The position numbers and the translations under genes were made by a program. Below the pieces are notes generated by a model. The model made no database searches. It worked only from the letters and a program-made list of their open reading frames with translations, and was not told the origin of the DNA. Positions 1-5,883 of a stretch of DNA of 7,906 nt are shown here, piece by piece; position 1 is the stretch's first letter; each line of letters starts with the position of its first letter. This DNA is from Actinomycetota bacterium (GTDB taxonomy: Bacteria > Actinomycetota > Rubrobacteria > Rubrobacterales > Rubrobacteraceae). The stretch spans positions 1 through 7,906 of the forward strand of contig JAIVIG010000039.1 in assembly GCA_020200675.1 (NCBI GenBank). Direction: 5' to 3'.

Positions 1-2
1 CC

Positions 3-1073
3 ACGGGGAATCCCAAGGGCGTGTACTTCAGCCACCGGCAGCTGGTGCTGCACACGATGGCGACCCTGGCGGCCCTGGGTACCTCCGCGGAGCAGGGCCG
101 TTTCCACCGGGCGGACGTGTACATGCCCATGACGCCGATGTTCCACGTACACGCGTGGGGGATGCCGTACATAGCGACCGTCATGGGCGTCAAGCAAGTC
201 TATCCGGGACGGTACGAACCAGAGATGCTGCTCGACTTGATCCAGAAGGAGAAGGTGACCTTTTCCCACTGCGTGCCGACCGTCCTGCACATGCTCTTGA
301 ACGGCGCCGCGGAAGGGGACGTCGACCTCAGTGGCTGGACGGTGATCATCGGCGGCTCGCCGCTGCCGAAGGGGATGGCCAGGACCGCCATGGAGATGGG
401 CATCGACATCTTTACCGGGTACGGCATGTCGGAGACTTGCCCGATCCTCACCCTCGCCCAGCTCACGCCCGAGATGCTCGAGCGCGACCTCGACGAGCAG
501 GTGGAGATCCGGACCAAGACCGGCCGGCCCACCCCCCTCGTAGACCTGCGGATCGTCGACGAAGAGATGCGCGACGTGCCCCACGACGGCGAGACCACCG
601 GCGAGGTGGTCGTCAGGTCGCCGTGGCTGACCCAGGGCTACCTCAAGGAGCCCGAGAAGTCCGAGGAGCTCTGGGAGGGCGGTTACCTCCATACCGAGGA
701 CATCGGGTACATCGACGAGCAGGGCTACCTGCAGGTGACCGATCGCATCAAGGACGTCATCAAGACCGGCGGCGAGTGGGTCTCTTCGCAGGAGATCGAA
801 GACATCCTCTCCCAACACGAGGGTGTGAGCGAAGCCGCGGTGATCGGGGTGGAAGACGAGAAGTGGGGAGAGCGCCCGCTCGCCCTGGTCGCGCCTACCT
901 CGGATAACGAGGTCACGGAGGACGAGATCAAAGCATACCTCAAGGAGCGGGCGGATGGCGGCGAGATCTCCAAATTCGCCGTGCCCGACACGGTCCAGTT
1001 CGTGGAGGAGATCGACAAGACGAGCGTCGGCAAGATCGACAAGAAGACGCTGCGCGAGAAGTACGCGGAGTAG
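3..1073 (+). CDS. Fatty acyl-CoA ligase (AMP-forming), 5'-truncated by window edge
   Basis: Activates a fatty acid to its acyl-CoA through an acyl-adenylate, feeding beta-oxidation. The reading frame is open from base 3 and the true start lies upstream: the first visible residues, TGNPKG, are the end of the ATP-binding P-loop motif of the ANL superfamily, so roughly the N-terminal third is missing. Visible in order: PMFHVHAWGMPY fatty-acid-tunnel region; GYGMSE (417-434), the A5 adenine-binding motif; a TGRP/GEVVVRSPW segment; TEDIGYIDEQGY with the ATP-ribose Asp; the hinge DRIKDVIKTGGEW; and near the C-terminus SVGK, whose Lys (codon 1032-1034) is the adenylation lysine. The order and wording resemble the Thermus long-chain acyl-CoA synthetase and AlkK-like enzymes, so a medium- or long-chain substrate is likely; chain length cannot be read from sequence. 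fadN follows after a 74-bp gap with no convincing terminator or promoter, so cotranscription is likely. Family sure; exact substrate not. Confidence 0.93.
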   Translation, partial: TGNPKGVYFSHRQLVLHTMATLAALGTSAEQGRFHRADVYMPMTPMFHVHAWGMPYIATVMGVKQVYPGRYEPEMLLDLIQKEKVTFSHCVPTVLHMLLNGAAEGDVDLSGWTVIIGGSPLPKGMARTAMEMGIDIFTGYGMSETCPILTLAQLTPEMLERDLDEQVEIRTKTGRPTPLVDLRIVDEEMRDVPHDGETTGEVVVRSPWLTQGYLKEPEKSEELWEGGYLHTEDIGYIDEQGYLQVTDRIKDVIKTGGEWVSSQEIEDILSQHEGVSEAAVIGVEDEKWGERPLALVAPTSDNEVTEDEIKAYLKERADGGEISKFAVPDTVQFVEEIDKTSVGKIDKKTLREKYAE

Positions 1074-1137
1074 GGGCGACCGTAGATACACGCTGTTTTG
1101 GAGTACATTAAGCCGGGAAGGGCTAGGGAACGAACAC

Positions 1138-1142
1138 GGAGG
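1138..1142 (+). promoter_or_regulatory. Ribosome binding site fixing the TTG start of fadN
   Basis: GGAGG lies 5 nt before TTG at 1148. No ATG or GTG in the same frame is near, and the protein already begins with its Rossmann strand (KRVAVLGAGTMG) a few residues later, so this site decides the TTG start. Confidence 0.8.
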
Positions 1143-1147
1143 TACCA

Positions 1148-3565
1148 TTGACGCATCGGATAAAGCGGGTCGCGGTCCTCGGCGCGGGGACGATGGGCGC
1201 CGCCATCGCCGCCCACGCCGCCAACTCCGGCCTGGAGGTAGATCTTCTCGACATAGCCCCCAACGAGCTGACCGAAGAAGAGGAGCAAAAAGGCCTCACG
1301 CTCGAGTCGCCCGAGGTCCGCAACAGGATAGTCAACGCCGGCTTCGAGCGGATGAAGAACGCCAGACCACCCGCCCTCATGAGCGAGCGCGTCGCCGAGC
1401 GCATGCGCACCGGCAACTTCGAGGATGACCTCGAACGCGTAAAAGACGCCGATTGGATCCTCGAAGCAATCGTCGAGAAGCTCGAACCAAAGCAGGATCT
1501 CATGGCGCGGGTAGAGGATCTTGCGAAGAGCGACGCCATCATCTCCTCGAACACCTCCGGCATCCCGCTGCATAGCATCGCCGAGGACCGCTCGGATAGT
1601 TTCAAGAAGCGTTTTCTCGGGATGCACTTCTTCAACCCGCCGCGCTACTTGAAGCTGTTGGAGATCATCCCGACCGAAGATACCGACCCCCATCTCGTCG
1701 AGGATGTTCGGGCCTTGGGGGAGCGGGTTTTGGGCAAGGGCGGCGTGATGGCGAAGGATACGCCGAACTTCATCGGGAACCGGTTGGGGTCGTTCTCCAT
1801 GATCAACGCGATCCGCTACGCCTTCGAGAACGGCTACGGCATCGAGGAGGTAGACGCGATCACCGGGCCCCTGATCGGGCGCCCAAAGACCGCTACCTTC
1901 CGCCTGCAGGACCAGGTCGGACTCGACATCGCCATCGGGGTCGCGCAGAACCTCTACGATTTAGTCCCCGAGGACGAGTCCCGGGAGCAACTCAAGCCTC
2001 CGGAGAAGCTCCAGCAGATGCAGGAGAACAACCTCCTCGGCCTGAAGAGCGGCGCCGGCTTCTACAAGCGCGACAAGCGCGACGGCGAAACCGTCTTCGA
2101 CGTCCTGAACTTGGAGACCTTCGAGCACGAGCCCGCCGAAAACCCGGAGATGCCGCTCGCCGAGGAGGCCCAGAAGCAGGGCGACCTCGGGGCGCGGTTG
2201 CGCTTTATCATGTCCAAGGCAGAGGAGGACCGGCACGCCCGCTTTTTGCGGGACACCATACTGGCGGACCTTGCCTACGCCTCGCGCCGGGTGCCGGAGA
2301 TCTCTGACACTCTGGAGAACGCGGACCACGCGATGGAGTGGGGCTACGGTCACGAGGCCGGACCGTTCAGAATGTGGGATCTCCTCGGTGTGAAAGAGAC
2401 CGTCGAACAGATGGAGTCCCTGGACATACAGGTCGCCGACTGGGTCAAGGAGATGCTCGACGGCGGCAACGAGAGCTTCTACAAGAAGGATGGGACCAGC
2501 GAGCTCCAGTTTAGCCCGGTAAACATGGAGTACGAGCCGGTGCGCGAGGACCCGATGCAGCTCTCGCTCGATACTTTGCGCGAGGAGGAAGCGGAGATCT
2601 CCCGCAACGATTCGGCGAGCATCCTGGACCTGGGCGACGGGGTTCTGTGCTTCGAGATCCACTCGAAGGGCAACTCGGTAGACTCGGCCGTCGTCGAGAT
2701 GGGCAACGAGGCTCTGAGGCGGCTCGAGGAAGAGGATGAGTGGGTCGGGCTGGTGATCGGCAACGAAGGCGGGAACTTCTGCGTTGGGGCGAACATCGGT
2801 GAGATGGCCGAAGGTGCGAAGAACGGCGATCTCGACGAGATCGGCGAAGCCGTCGACGCGTTGCAGAACCTACTCATGGACTTCCGCTTCGCCTCCAAGC
2901 CGGTCGTCGCGGCGCCGCACGGGCAAACTCTAGGGGCGGGAGCGGAGATCTGCCTTCACGCCGACCGCATCTGCGCCGCCGGTGAGACCTACGTGGGTCT
3001 CGTCGAGACGGGCGTCGGGCTCATCCCCGCGGGCGGCGGCACCAAGGAGCTGGCCCGCAGGCTCGTCTCCTCAGCCATGCACCCCGGTGGCGTCCCGCCT
3101 CTCCCTCACGTGCAAGAAGCGTTCGAGCAGATAGCCCTGGCAAAGGTGTCGGGGAGCGCCCTGGAGGCGAAGGAGATGGGCTTTCTCAGGGACGAGGATC
3201 GGGTAGTGATGAACGGAGATCACCTCATCTCGGCGGCAAAACGCGAGGCTTTAGAGCTTGCCGACGGTTACGCTCCCCCGGTACGCGAAAACACCGTCTA
3301 CGCCGCCGGGACCAAGACCCGGGCGGCTCTGGAGGTCGACGTCAACACCATGCAGTGGGGTAACTTCGCAACCGAGTACGACGGCGTCATCGCCGGCCAC
3401 CTCGCCCGCGTTCTCACCGGCGGCGACCTGTCGATACCCCAGTGGGTCTCCGAAGAGCATATACTCAAGCTCGAAAAGGAGGCGTTCCTCGAACTCCTCA
3501 AGAACGACAAGACCCTGGAGCGCATCGACGCCATGCTCAAGACCGGCAAGCCGCTTAGGAATTAG
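1148..3565 (+). CDS. fadN: 3-hydroxyacyl-CoA dehydrogenase / enoyl-CoA hydratase, FadN-type
   Basis: Cytosolic multifunctional beta-oxidation enzyme: hydrates trans-2-enoyl-CoA and oxidises L-3-hydroxyacyl-CoA with NAD+. It has 805 aa, close to the ~790 aa of Bacillus FadN, and the FadN domain order (dehydrogenase first, hydratase last), the reverse of E. coli FadB. Seen: NAD-binding GAGTMG (residues 12-17); SNTSG (134-138); GMHFFNPP with catalytic His160 and partner Glu172; KDTPNFIGNRLG (203-214) opening the first C-terminal helical domain; a second dehydrogenase C-terminal repeat around 350-440; then a crotonase domain from about 490 to 700 with oxyanion region VGANIGEM (546-553), GAGAE with Glu600, and GLVETGVGLIP with Glu620, the two glutamates expected for hydratase activity. 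The C-terminus GKPLRN looks like the native family end. TTG start, supported by GGAGG. Its TAG stop is already inside the outer edge of the downstream heptamer array. Both activities should be intact. Confidence 0.95.
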   Translation: MTHRIKRVAVLGAGTMGAAIAAHAANSGLEVDLLDIAPNELTEEEEQKGLTLESPEVRNRIVNAGFERMKNARPPALMSERVAERMRTGNFEDDLERVKDADWILEAIVEKLEPKQDLMARVEDLAKSDAIISSNTSGIPLHSIAEDRSDSFKKRFLGMHFFNPPRYLKLLEIIPTEDTDPHLVEDVRALGERVLGKGGVMAKDTPNFIGNRLGSFSMINAIRYAFENGYGIEEVDAITGPLIGRPKTATFRLQDQVGLDIAIGVAQNLYDLVPEDESREQLKPPEKLQQMQENNLLGLKSGAGFYKRDKRDGETVFDVLNLETFEHEPAENPEMPLAEEAQKQGDLGARLRFIMSKAEEDRHARFLRDTILADLAYASRRVPEISDTLENADHAMEWGYGHEAGPFRMWDLLGVKETVEQMESLDIQVADWVKEMLDGGNESFYKKDGTSELQFSPVNMEYEPVREDPMQLSLDTLREEEAEISRNDSASILDLGDGVLCFEIHSKGNSVDSAVVEMGNEALRRLEEEDEWVGLVIGNEGGNFCVGANIGEMAEGAKNGDLDEIGEAVDALQNLLMDFRFASKPVVAAPHGQTLGAGAEICLHADRICAAGETYVGLVETGVGLIPAGGGTKELARRLVSSAMHPGGVPPLPHVQEAFEQIALAKVSGSALEAKEMGFLRDEDRVVMNGDHLISAAKREALELADGYAPPVRENTVYAAGTKTRAALEVDVNTMQWGNFATEYDGVIAGHLARVLTGGDLSIPQWVSEEHILKLEKEAFLELLKNDKTLERIDAMLKTGKPLRN

Positions 3566-3597
3566 CTGTCAGCAGTCAGCCATCAGCGATCAGCTAA
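3562..3597 (+). repeat. Left heptamer array (TCAGCNN)
   Basis: Four perfectly phased 7-mers, TCAGCAG, TCAGCCA, TCAGCGA and TCAGCTA (3569-3596), are preceded by a variant unit TTAGCTG (3562-3568). The array is itself bounded by a 7-bp inverted repeat, TTAGCTG (3562-3568) and CAGCTAA (3591-3597). It overlaps the fadN stop codon at 3563-3565. An oppositely oriented array sits at 3706-3740. Confidence 0.8.
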
Positions 3598-3705
3598 AGA
3601 GCAGTAGTCGGCACACCGGGAGGAGATGGACAGACGTGTTCGACCGGACCTACGCCTCAAAGGGCCGCCGCGAAAACGAGTGGGGGGGCGGGCCACCGGC
3701 ACAAA

Positions 3706-3740
3706 AAGCTAACGGCTGACAGCTGATACCTGACAGCTGC
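3706..3740 (-). repeat. Right heptamer array (NNGCTGA, inverted copy of the left)
   Basis: Five phased 7-mers read AAGCTAA, CGGCTGA, CAGCTGA, TACCTGA, CAGCTGC on the + strand. On the minus strand these are degenerate TCAGCNN units, the same family as the left array. The array ends five bases before the fadA ribosome binding site. Confidence 0.75.
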
Positions 3741-3758
3741 GACTGAAAGGAGCGACAA

Positions 3759-4937
3759 ATGAAAGAAGCCGTGATCGTCTCGGGCGTGAGGACCGCCGTC
3801 GGGCGCGCGCCCAGGGGCACTTTGAGGGGGTCGCACCCGGCGGACATGACCGCCGCCTCTATAAAGGAGGCGCTGAGTCGGGCGGATGACCTGGATCCAT
3901 CCGAGGTAGAAGACGTGATCATCGGGTGCGCGATGCCCGAGGGGCCCCAGGGCTACAACATTGCCCGACAGGCGTCTATAAGGGCCGGGCTGCCTGAGTC
4001 CGTGCCGGCGCAGACCGTGAATCGGTTCTGCTCCTCCGGATTGCAGACCATCACCAACGCGGCAGAGAGGATCATGGCCGGTTACGCGACCACCATAGTC
4101 GCGGGTGGCGTCGAGCACATGTCCTCGACGCTTCAGATGCCGCTCTTCGCTCCGAACCCCACGCTGGTGGAGACCAACCCGGAGGTCTACATGGGGATGG
4201 GCCAGACGGCCGAGCAGGTCGCGAAAGAGTACGGGGTCTCCCGCGAGGACCAGGACGAGTTCGCCTTGAGAAGCCACACTCTAGCGGGCGAGGCCGTGAG
4301 GTCCGGGCTTTTCGACGAAGAGATCGTGCCGCTCGACGTGAAGCTCGACTGGGTGGACGACGACGGCGAGCCCCAGCACATGGAGACCACCTTCGAGCGC
4401 GACGAAGGGCCGCGCGACACCTCGATGGAGAAGCTCGCCAAGCTCCCCACCGTCTTCCAACAGGGCGGCACCGTTACCCCCGGTAACTCGTCCCAGACGA
4501 GCGACGGGGCCGCGGCGGTCGTCGTGATGGAGCGGGGACGCGCCGAAGAACTCGGTCTTCAGCCGCTCGCCCGCTTCCTCGGGTTCGCCGTCGGGGGCGT
4601 GAGGCCGGAGGTCATGGGCATCGGGCCGACGGTCGCCATACCGAAGGTTCTGAAGCTTACCGGGCTCTCTCTCGACGACATAGACCTCATCGAGTTCAAC
4701 GAGGCGTTCGCGGCGCAGACGCTGGCGGTGATCCGCGAAGTGGGCCTGGACCTCGAGAAGATGAACGTGAACGGCGGCGCCATAGCCCTGGGCCACCCGA
4801 TGGGCGCCACGGGTACGAAGCTCACCGTACAGCTCATGAGCGAGATGAAGCGACGGGACTCGAAGTACGGCATGGTGACCATGTGCATCGGCGGTGGCAT
4901 GGGCGCGGCGGGCATCTTCGAGAACCTGCAGAACTAG
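3759..4937 (+). CDS. fadA: 3-ketoacyl-CoA thiolase (acetyl-CoA C-acyltransferase)
   Basis: Last step of each beta-oxidation round: cleaves 3-ketoacyl-CoA with CoA to acetyl-CoA and a shortened acyl-CoA; cytosolic, normally tetrameric. The 392 aa are the standard thiolase length. Seen: start MKEAVIVSGVRTAVG; nucleophilic Cys91 in VNRFCSSGLQ; substrate-loop wording MGMGQTAEQVAKEYG (145-159); SREDQDEFALRSH (161-173); PGNSSQTSDGAAA (241-253); NEAFA (314-318); GHPMGATG with catalytic His346; and CIGGGMG with Cys376, the general acid/base. All catalytic residues are present. ATG is preceded by AAAGGAG with a 6-nt spacer. It follows fadN as in the Bacillus fadNAE order, which supports a trifunctional-type pair, although an array-bounded element separates the two. 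Degradative rather than biosynthetic thiolase is inferred from the context. Confidence 0.96.
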   Translation: MKEAVIVSGVRTAVGRAPRGTLRGSHPADMTAASIKEALSRADDLDPSEVEDVIIGCAMPEGPQGYNIARQASIRAGLPESVPAQTVNRFCSSGLQTITNAAERIMAGYATTIVAGGVEHMSSTLQMPLFAPNPTLVETNPEVYMGMGQTAEQVAKEYGVSREDQDEFALRSHTLAGEAVRSGLFDEEIVPLDVKLDWVDDDGEPQHMETTFERDEGPRDTSMEKLAKLPTVFQQGGTVTPGNSSQTSDGAAAVVVMERGRAEELGLQPLARFLGFAVGGVRPEVMGIGPTVAIPKVLKLTGLSLDDIDLIEFNEAFAAQTLAVIREVGLDLEKMNVNGGAIALGHPMGATGTKLTVQLMSEMKRRDSKYGMVTMCIGGGMGAAGIFENLQN

Positions 4938-4960
4938 CGGCCATTGGCAGAAGGCTCGCG

Positions 4961-4979
4961 ACCCCTGGTGGCCGGGGGT
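4961..4979 (+). terminator. Hairpin after fadA, candidate terminator
   Basis: ACCCCTGG pairs with CCGGGGGT around a 3-base TGG loop: 8 bp with one G.U wobble, starting 23 bases after the fadA stop. No clear T-run follows, so it is either a T-poor terminator of the kind seen in high-GC bacteria or a 3'-end stabilising hairpin. Confidence 0.45.
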
Positions 4980-5029
4980 GTCATATCCCCTTGAAGTCCG
5001 TTCGACTCCTCCCCCGAGACCGGTGCGGT

Positions 5030-5059
5030 TTGGGGATCGGTAGTGGCTTCTACTATGCT
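5030..5059 (+). promoter_or_regulatory. Weak sigma-70-like promoter candidate for the 90-aa gene
   Basis: TTGGGG (5030-5035) and TATGCT (5054-5059) are 18 bp apart; an overlapping alternative -10 is TACTAT (5051-5056). Each hexamer matches consensus only moderately. The position, after the fadA hairpin and about 48 bases before the ATG, is sensible. Confidence 0.25.
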
Positions 5060-5106
5060 ACACCCGGCCGACTTGCCAGCGCCGCTCCTCGAAAGGAAAC
5101 GTAACC

Positions 5107-5379
5107 ATGGCCGACATCACCGTCACCTCCGTGGGCTCTCGCGAGTTCGCGGTCCAGGTTTACGACGGCGACCGAGAGACCAGCCACCACGTCACGGTCC
5201 CCGAGAGCCTCATCGACGAGTTGCAGCTCCCCGAAGACGACCTCGAGAGGGTGGTACGGGAGTCGTTCGACTTCCTCTTGGAGCGGGAGCCTGCCTCCTC
5301 GATCATGCACGAGTTCTCGCTAGACGTGATCTCCGGCTACTTCCCCGAGTACAAGGAGGAATTGGCCAAAAGGCTCTAG
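5107..5379 (+). CDS. Conserved hypothetical protein, 90 aa
   Basis: Function unknown. It is a small acidic soluble protein with no signal peptide, membrane segment or metal-binding cluster. The N-terminal half (1-35) alternates as beta-strands (ITVTSVGSREFAVQVYDG, then SHHVTVPE). The second half is helical: LIDELQLPEDDLERVVRESF, then FLLEREPASSIMHEF, ending VISGYFPEYKEELAKRL. From memory, short actinobacterial hypothetical proteins share this plan, with a helical FLLEREP-type core and a terminal YFPEY, but I cannot name the family. Start: ATG with AAAGGA nine bases upstream; the high-GC third positions begin here, which supports real coding. The stop TAG is embedded in CTAG shared with the convergent cupin gene. 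It probably has its own promoter, because a hairpin separates it from fadA. Confidence 0.8.
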   Translation: MADITVTSVGSREFAVQVYDGDRETSHHVTVPESLIDELQLPEDDLERVVRESFDFLLEREPASSIMHEFSLDVISGYFPEYKEELAKRL

Positions 5380-5693
5380 GGGCCGACTTTCTGCGAGCGT
5401 GCCGCCTCCATGCACTTCACGCCGTCGGGCCCTACCGTCGCGGCGTGATCTGTCCCCGGCTCAACGTCCAGGCGATCCCCGGCCTCCAGTGCGAAATCCC
5501 CATCACTGGTGTGAAAAACGATGCTGCCGGAGACACAGTAGAGCACCTTGTGGTAGTCGTGTGAGTGCCATCCATACTCGTCCCCAGGCGCGTTCCCCCA
5601 CTCGGAAGGGCGAAGTCCTTCTTTCTCGAACCTCGCCTCGATCTCCTCCCGGCTGGATGCCTCAACCTCGGCTTTCTCCATCTGAGCGGACAT
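5376..5693 (-). CDS. Small single-domain cupin protein, 105 aa
   Basis: Cupin beta-barrel protein; substrate unknown. After a charged helical lead (residues 1-30) the barrel shows motif 1 around YGWHSHDYHKVLYCVSGSI (40-58) and motif 2 around AGDRLDVEPGTDHAATVG (71-88). The HxH pair (His43, His45) and motif-2 His83 are candidate metal ligands. The usual motif-1 glutamate position is Lys49, so the metal site is either three-histidine, or uses His48, or is lost. Length is typical for a monocupin. Start: ATG at 5693 with AAGGAGG five bases upstream on the minus strand; a second ATG four codons later lacks such a site. It is convergent with the 90-aa gene, sharing CTAG as the stop on both strands. 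Such proteins are often small-molecule-binding or oxygenase-like; nothing here specifies which. Confidence 0.85.
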   Translation of the reverse strand: MSAQMEKAEVEASSREEIEARFEKEGLRPSEWGNAPGDEYGWHSHDYHKVLYCVSGSIVFHTSDGDFALEAGDRLDVEPGTDHAATVGPDGVKCMEAARSQKVGP

Positions 5694-5698
5694 GTCTG

Positions 5699-5705
5699 CC
5701 TCCTT
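5699..5705 (-). promoter_or_regulatory. Strong ribosome binding site of the cupin gene
   Basis: CCTCCTT on the + strand is AAGGAGG on the minus strand, 5 nt before the ATG at 5693. It selects this start over the internal ATG at 5681. Confidence 0.75.
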
Positions 5706-5729
5706 CGCTGATGTTCCTCGACTCGCCGG

Positions 5730-5758
5730 AGTATGGCATCGGCCAGCGTGCCAGACAA
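5730..5758 (-). promoter_or_regulatory. Candidate promoter of the cupin gene
   Basis: On the minus strand TTGTCT (5753-5758) and CATACT (5730-5735) are exactly 17 bp apart, each matching four of six consensus positions. Transcription would begin about 30 bases before the cupin ATG, leaving a short leader with the strong AAGGAGG site. Confidence 0.4.
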
Positions 5759-5824
5759 GCCATCGCGCGACTGGTGGCTATGCCGGATCACGGTTGCAGT
5801 GGTGCGGCTCAGGGGTAGACCTGC

Positions 5825-5864
5825 CGGGAGCTTCGGGATAACCTCCCAAGGCGAAGGTCTCCCG
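5825..5864 (+). promoter_or_regulatory. Hairpin in the leader of the alpha/beta hydrolase gene
   Basis: CGGGAG (5825-5830) pairs perfectly with CTCCCG (5859-5864), and TTCG (5832-5835) with CGAA (5852-5855), leaving a 16-base apical region that can pair further (GG with CC, or GGGA with TCCC). The stem ends four bases before the AGAGGAG ribosome binding site. It could be a leader regulatory hairpin, an mRNA stabiliser, or an operator-like inverted repeat in DNA. No known riboswitch class is recognised. A weak -35/-10 pair (TTGCAG 5794-5799, TAGACC 5816-5821) just upstream would put the stem at the transcript's 5' end. Confidence 0.35.
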
Positions 5865-5883
5865 TGACAGAGGAGCGGATTCT

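Larger units (their letters stand above)
3562..3740. repeat. Candidate non-coding interspersed element with inverted heptamer-array ends
   Basis: Nearly the whole 193-bp fadN-fadA gap is this structure: a TCAGCNN array on the left, about 108 bp without a recognisable gene, and an NNGCTGA array on the right. Bases 3569-3581 pair with 3714-3726 (12 of 13), and alternatively 3564-3572 pairs with 3730-3738 (9 of 9), so a transcript crossing the gap could fold into a long stem. The outer edges abut the fadN stop and lie five bases before the fadA Shine-Dalgarno, which fits insertion into an operon without breaking it. I see no transposase and no clear target-site duplication. It could be a MITE-like element, a replication-slippage product, or a folded mRNA spacer affecting fadA expression. 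The structure is seen; mobility is inference. Confidence 0.5.

Noticed and set aside
155..907. 250-codon + strand frame inside the acyl-CoA ligase
   Set aside because: Low-complexity Arg/Asp/Gly-rich translation typical of an out-of-frame read of a GC-rich gene; the overlapping frame carries all ligase motifs.
1081..1129. Promoter between the ligase gene and fadN
   Set aside because: TTGGAG (1098-1103) has no acceptable -10 at 16-18 bp, and the gap is short enough for cotranscription.
725..1693. 322-codon minus-strand open frame across the ligase/fadN junction
   Set aside because: It spans two well-supported + strand genes and their gap, matches no family by eye, and is the expected antisense shadow in GC-rich coding DNA. 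The same holds for minus-strand frames at 1961-2662, 4281-4796 and 6148-6708.
3562..3597. CRISPR-like array
   Set aside because: Units are contiguous 7-mers without spacers; there is no 24-40-bp repeat and no cas gene.
3681..3692. G-run as a possible G-quadruplex
   Set aside because: Only two adjacent G tracts are present; four are needed.
3258..3719. 153-codon + strand frame running through the heptamer-array element
   Set aside because: It starts out of frame inside fadN, has Ser/Pro/Arg-rich composition and passes through the repeat; no ribosome binding site.
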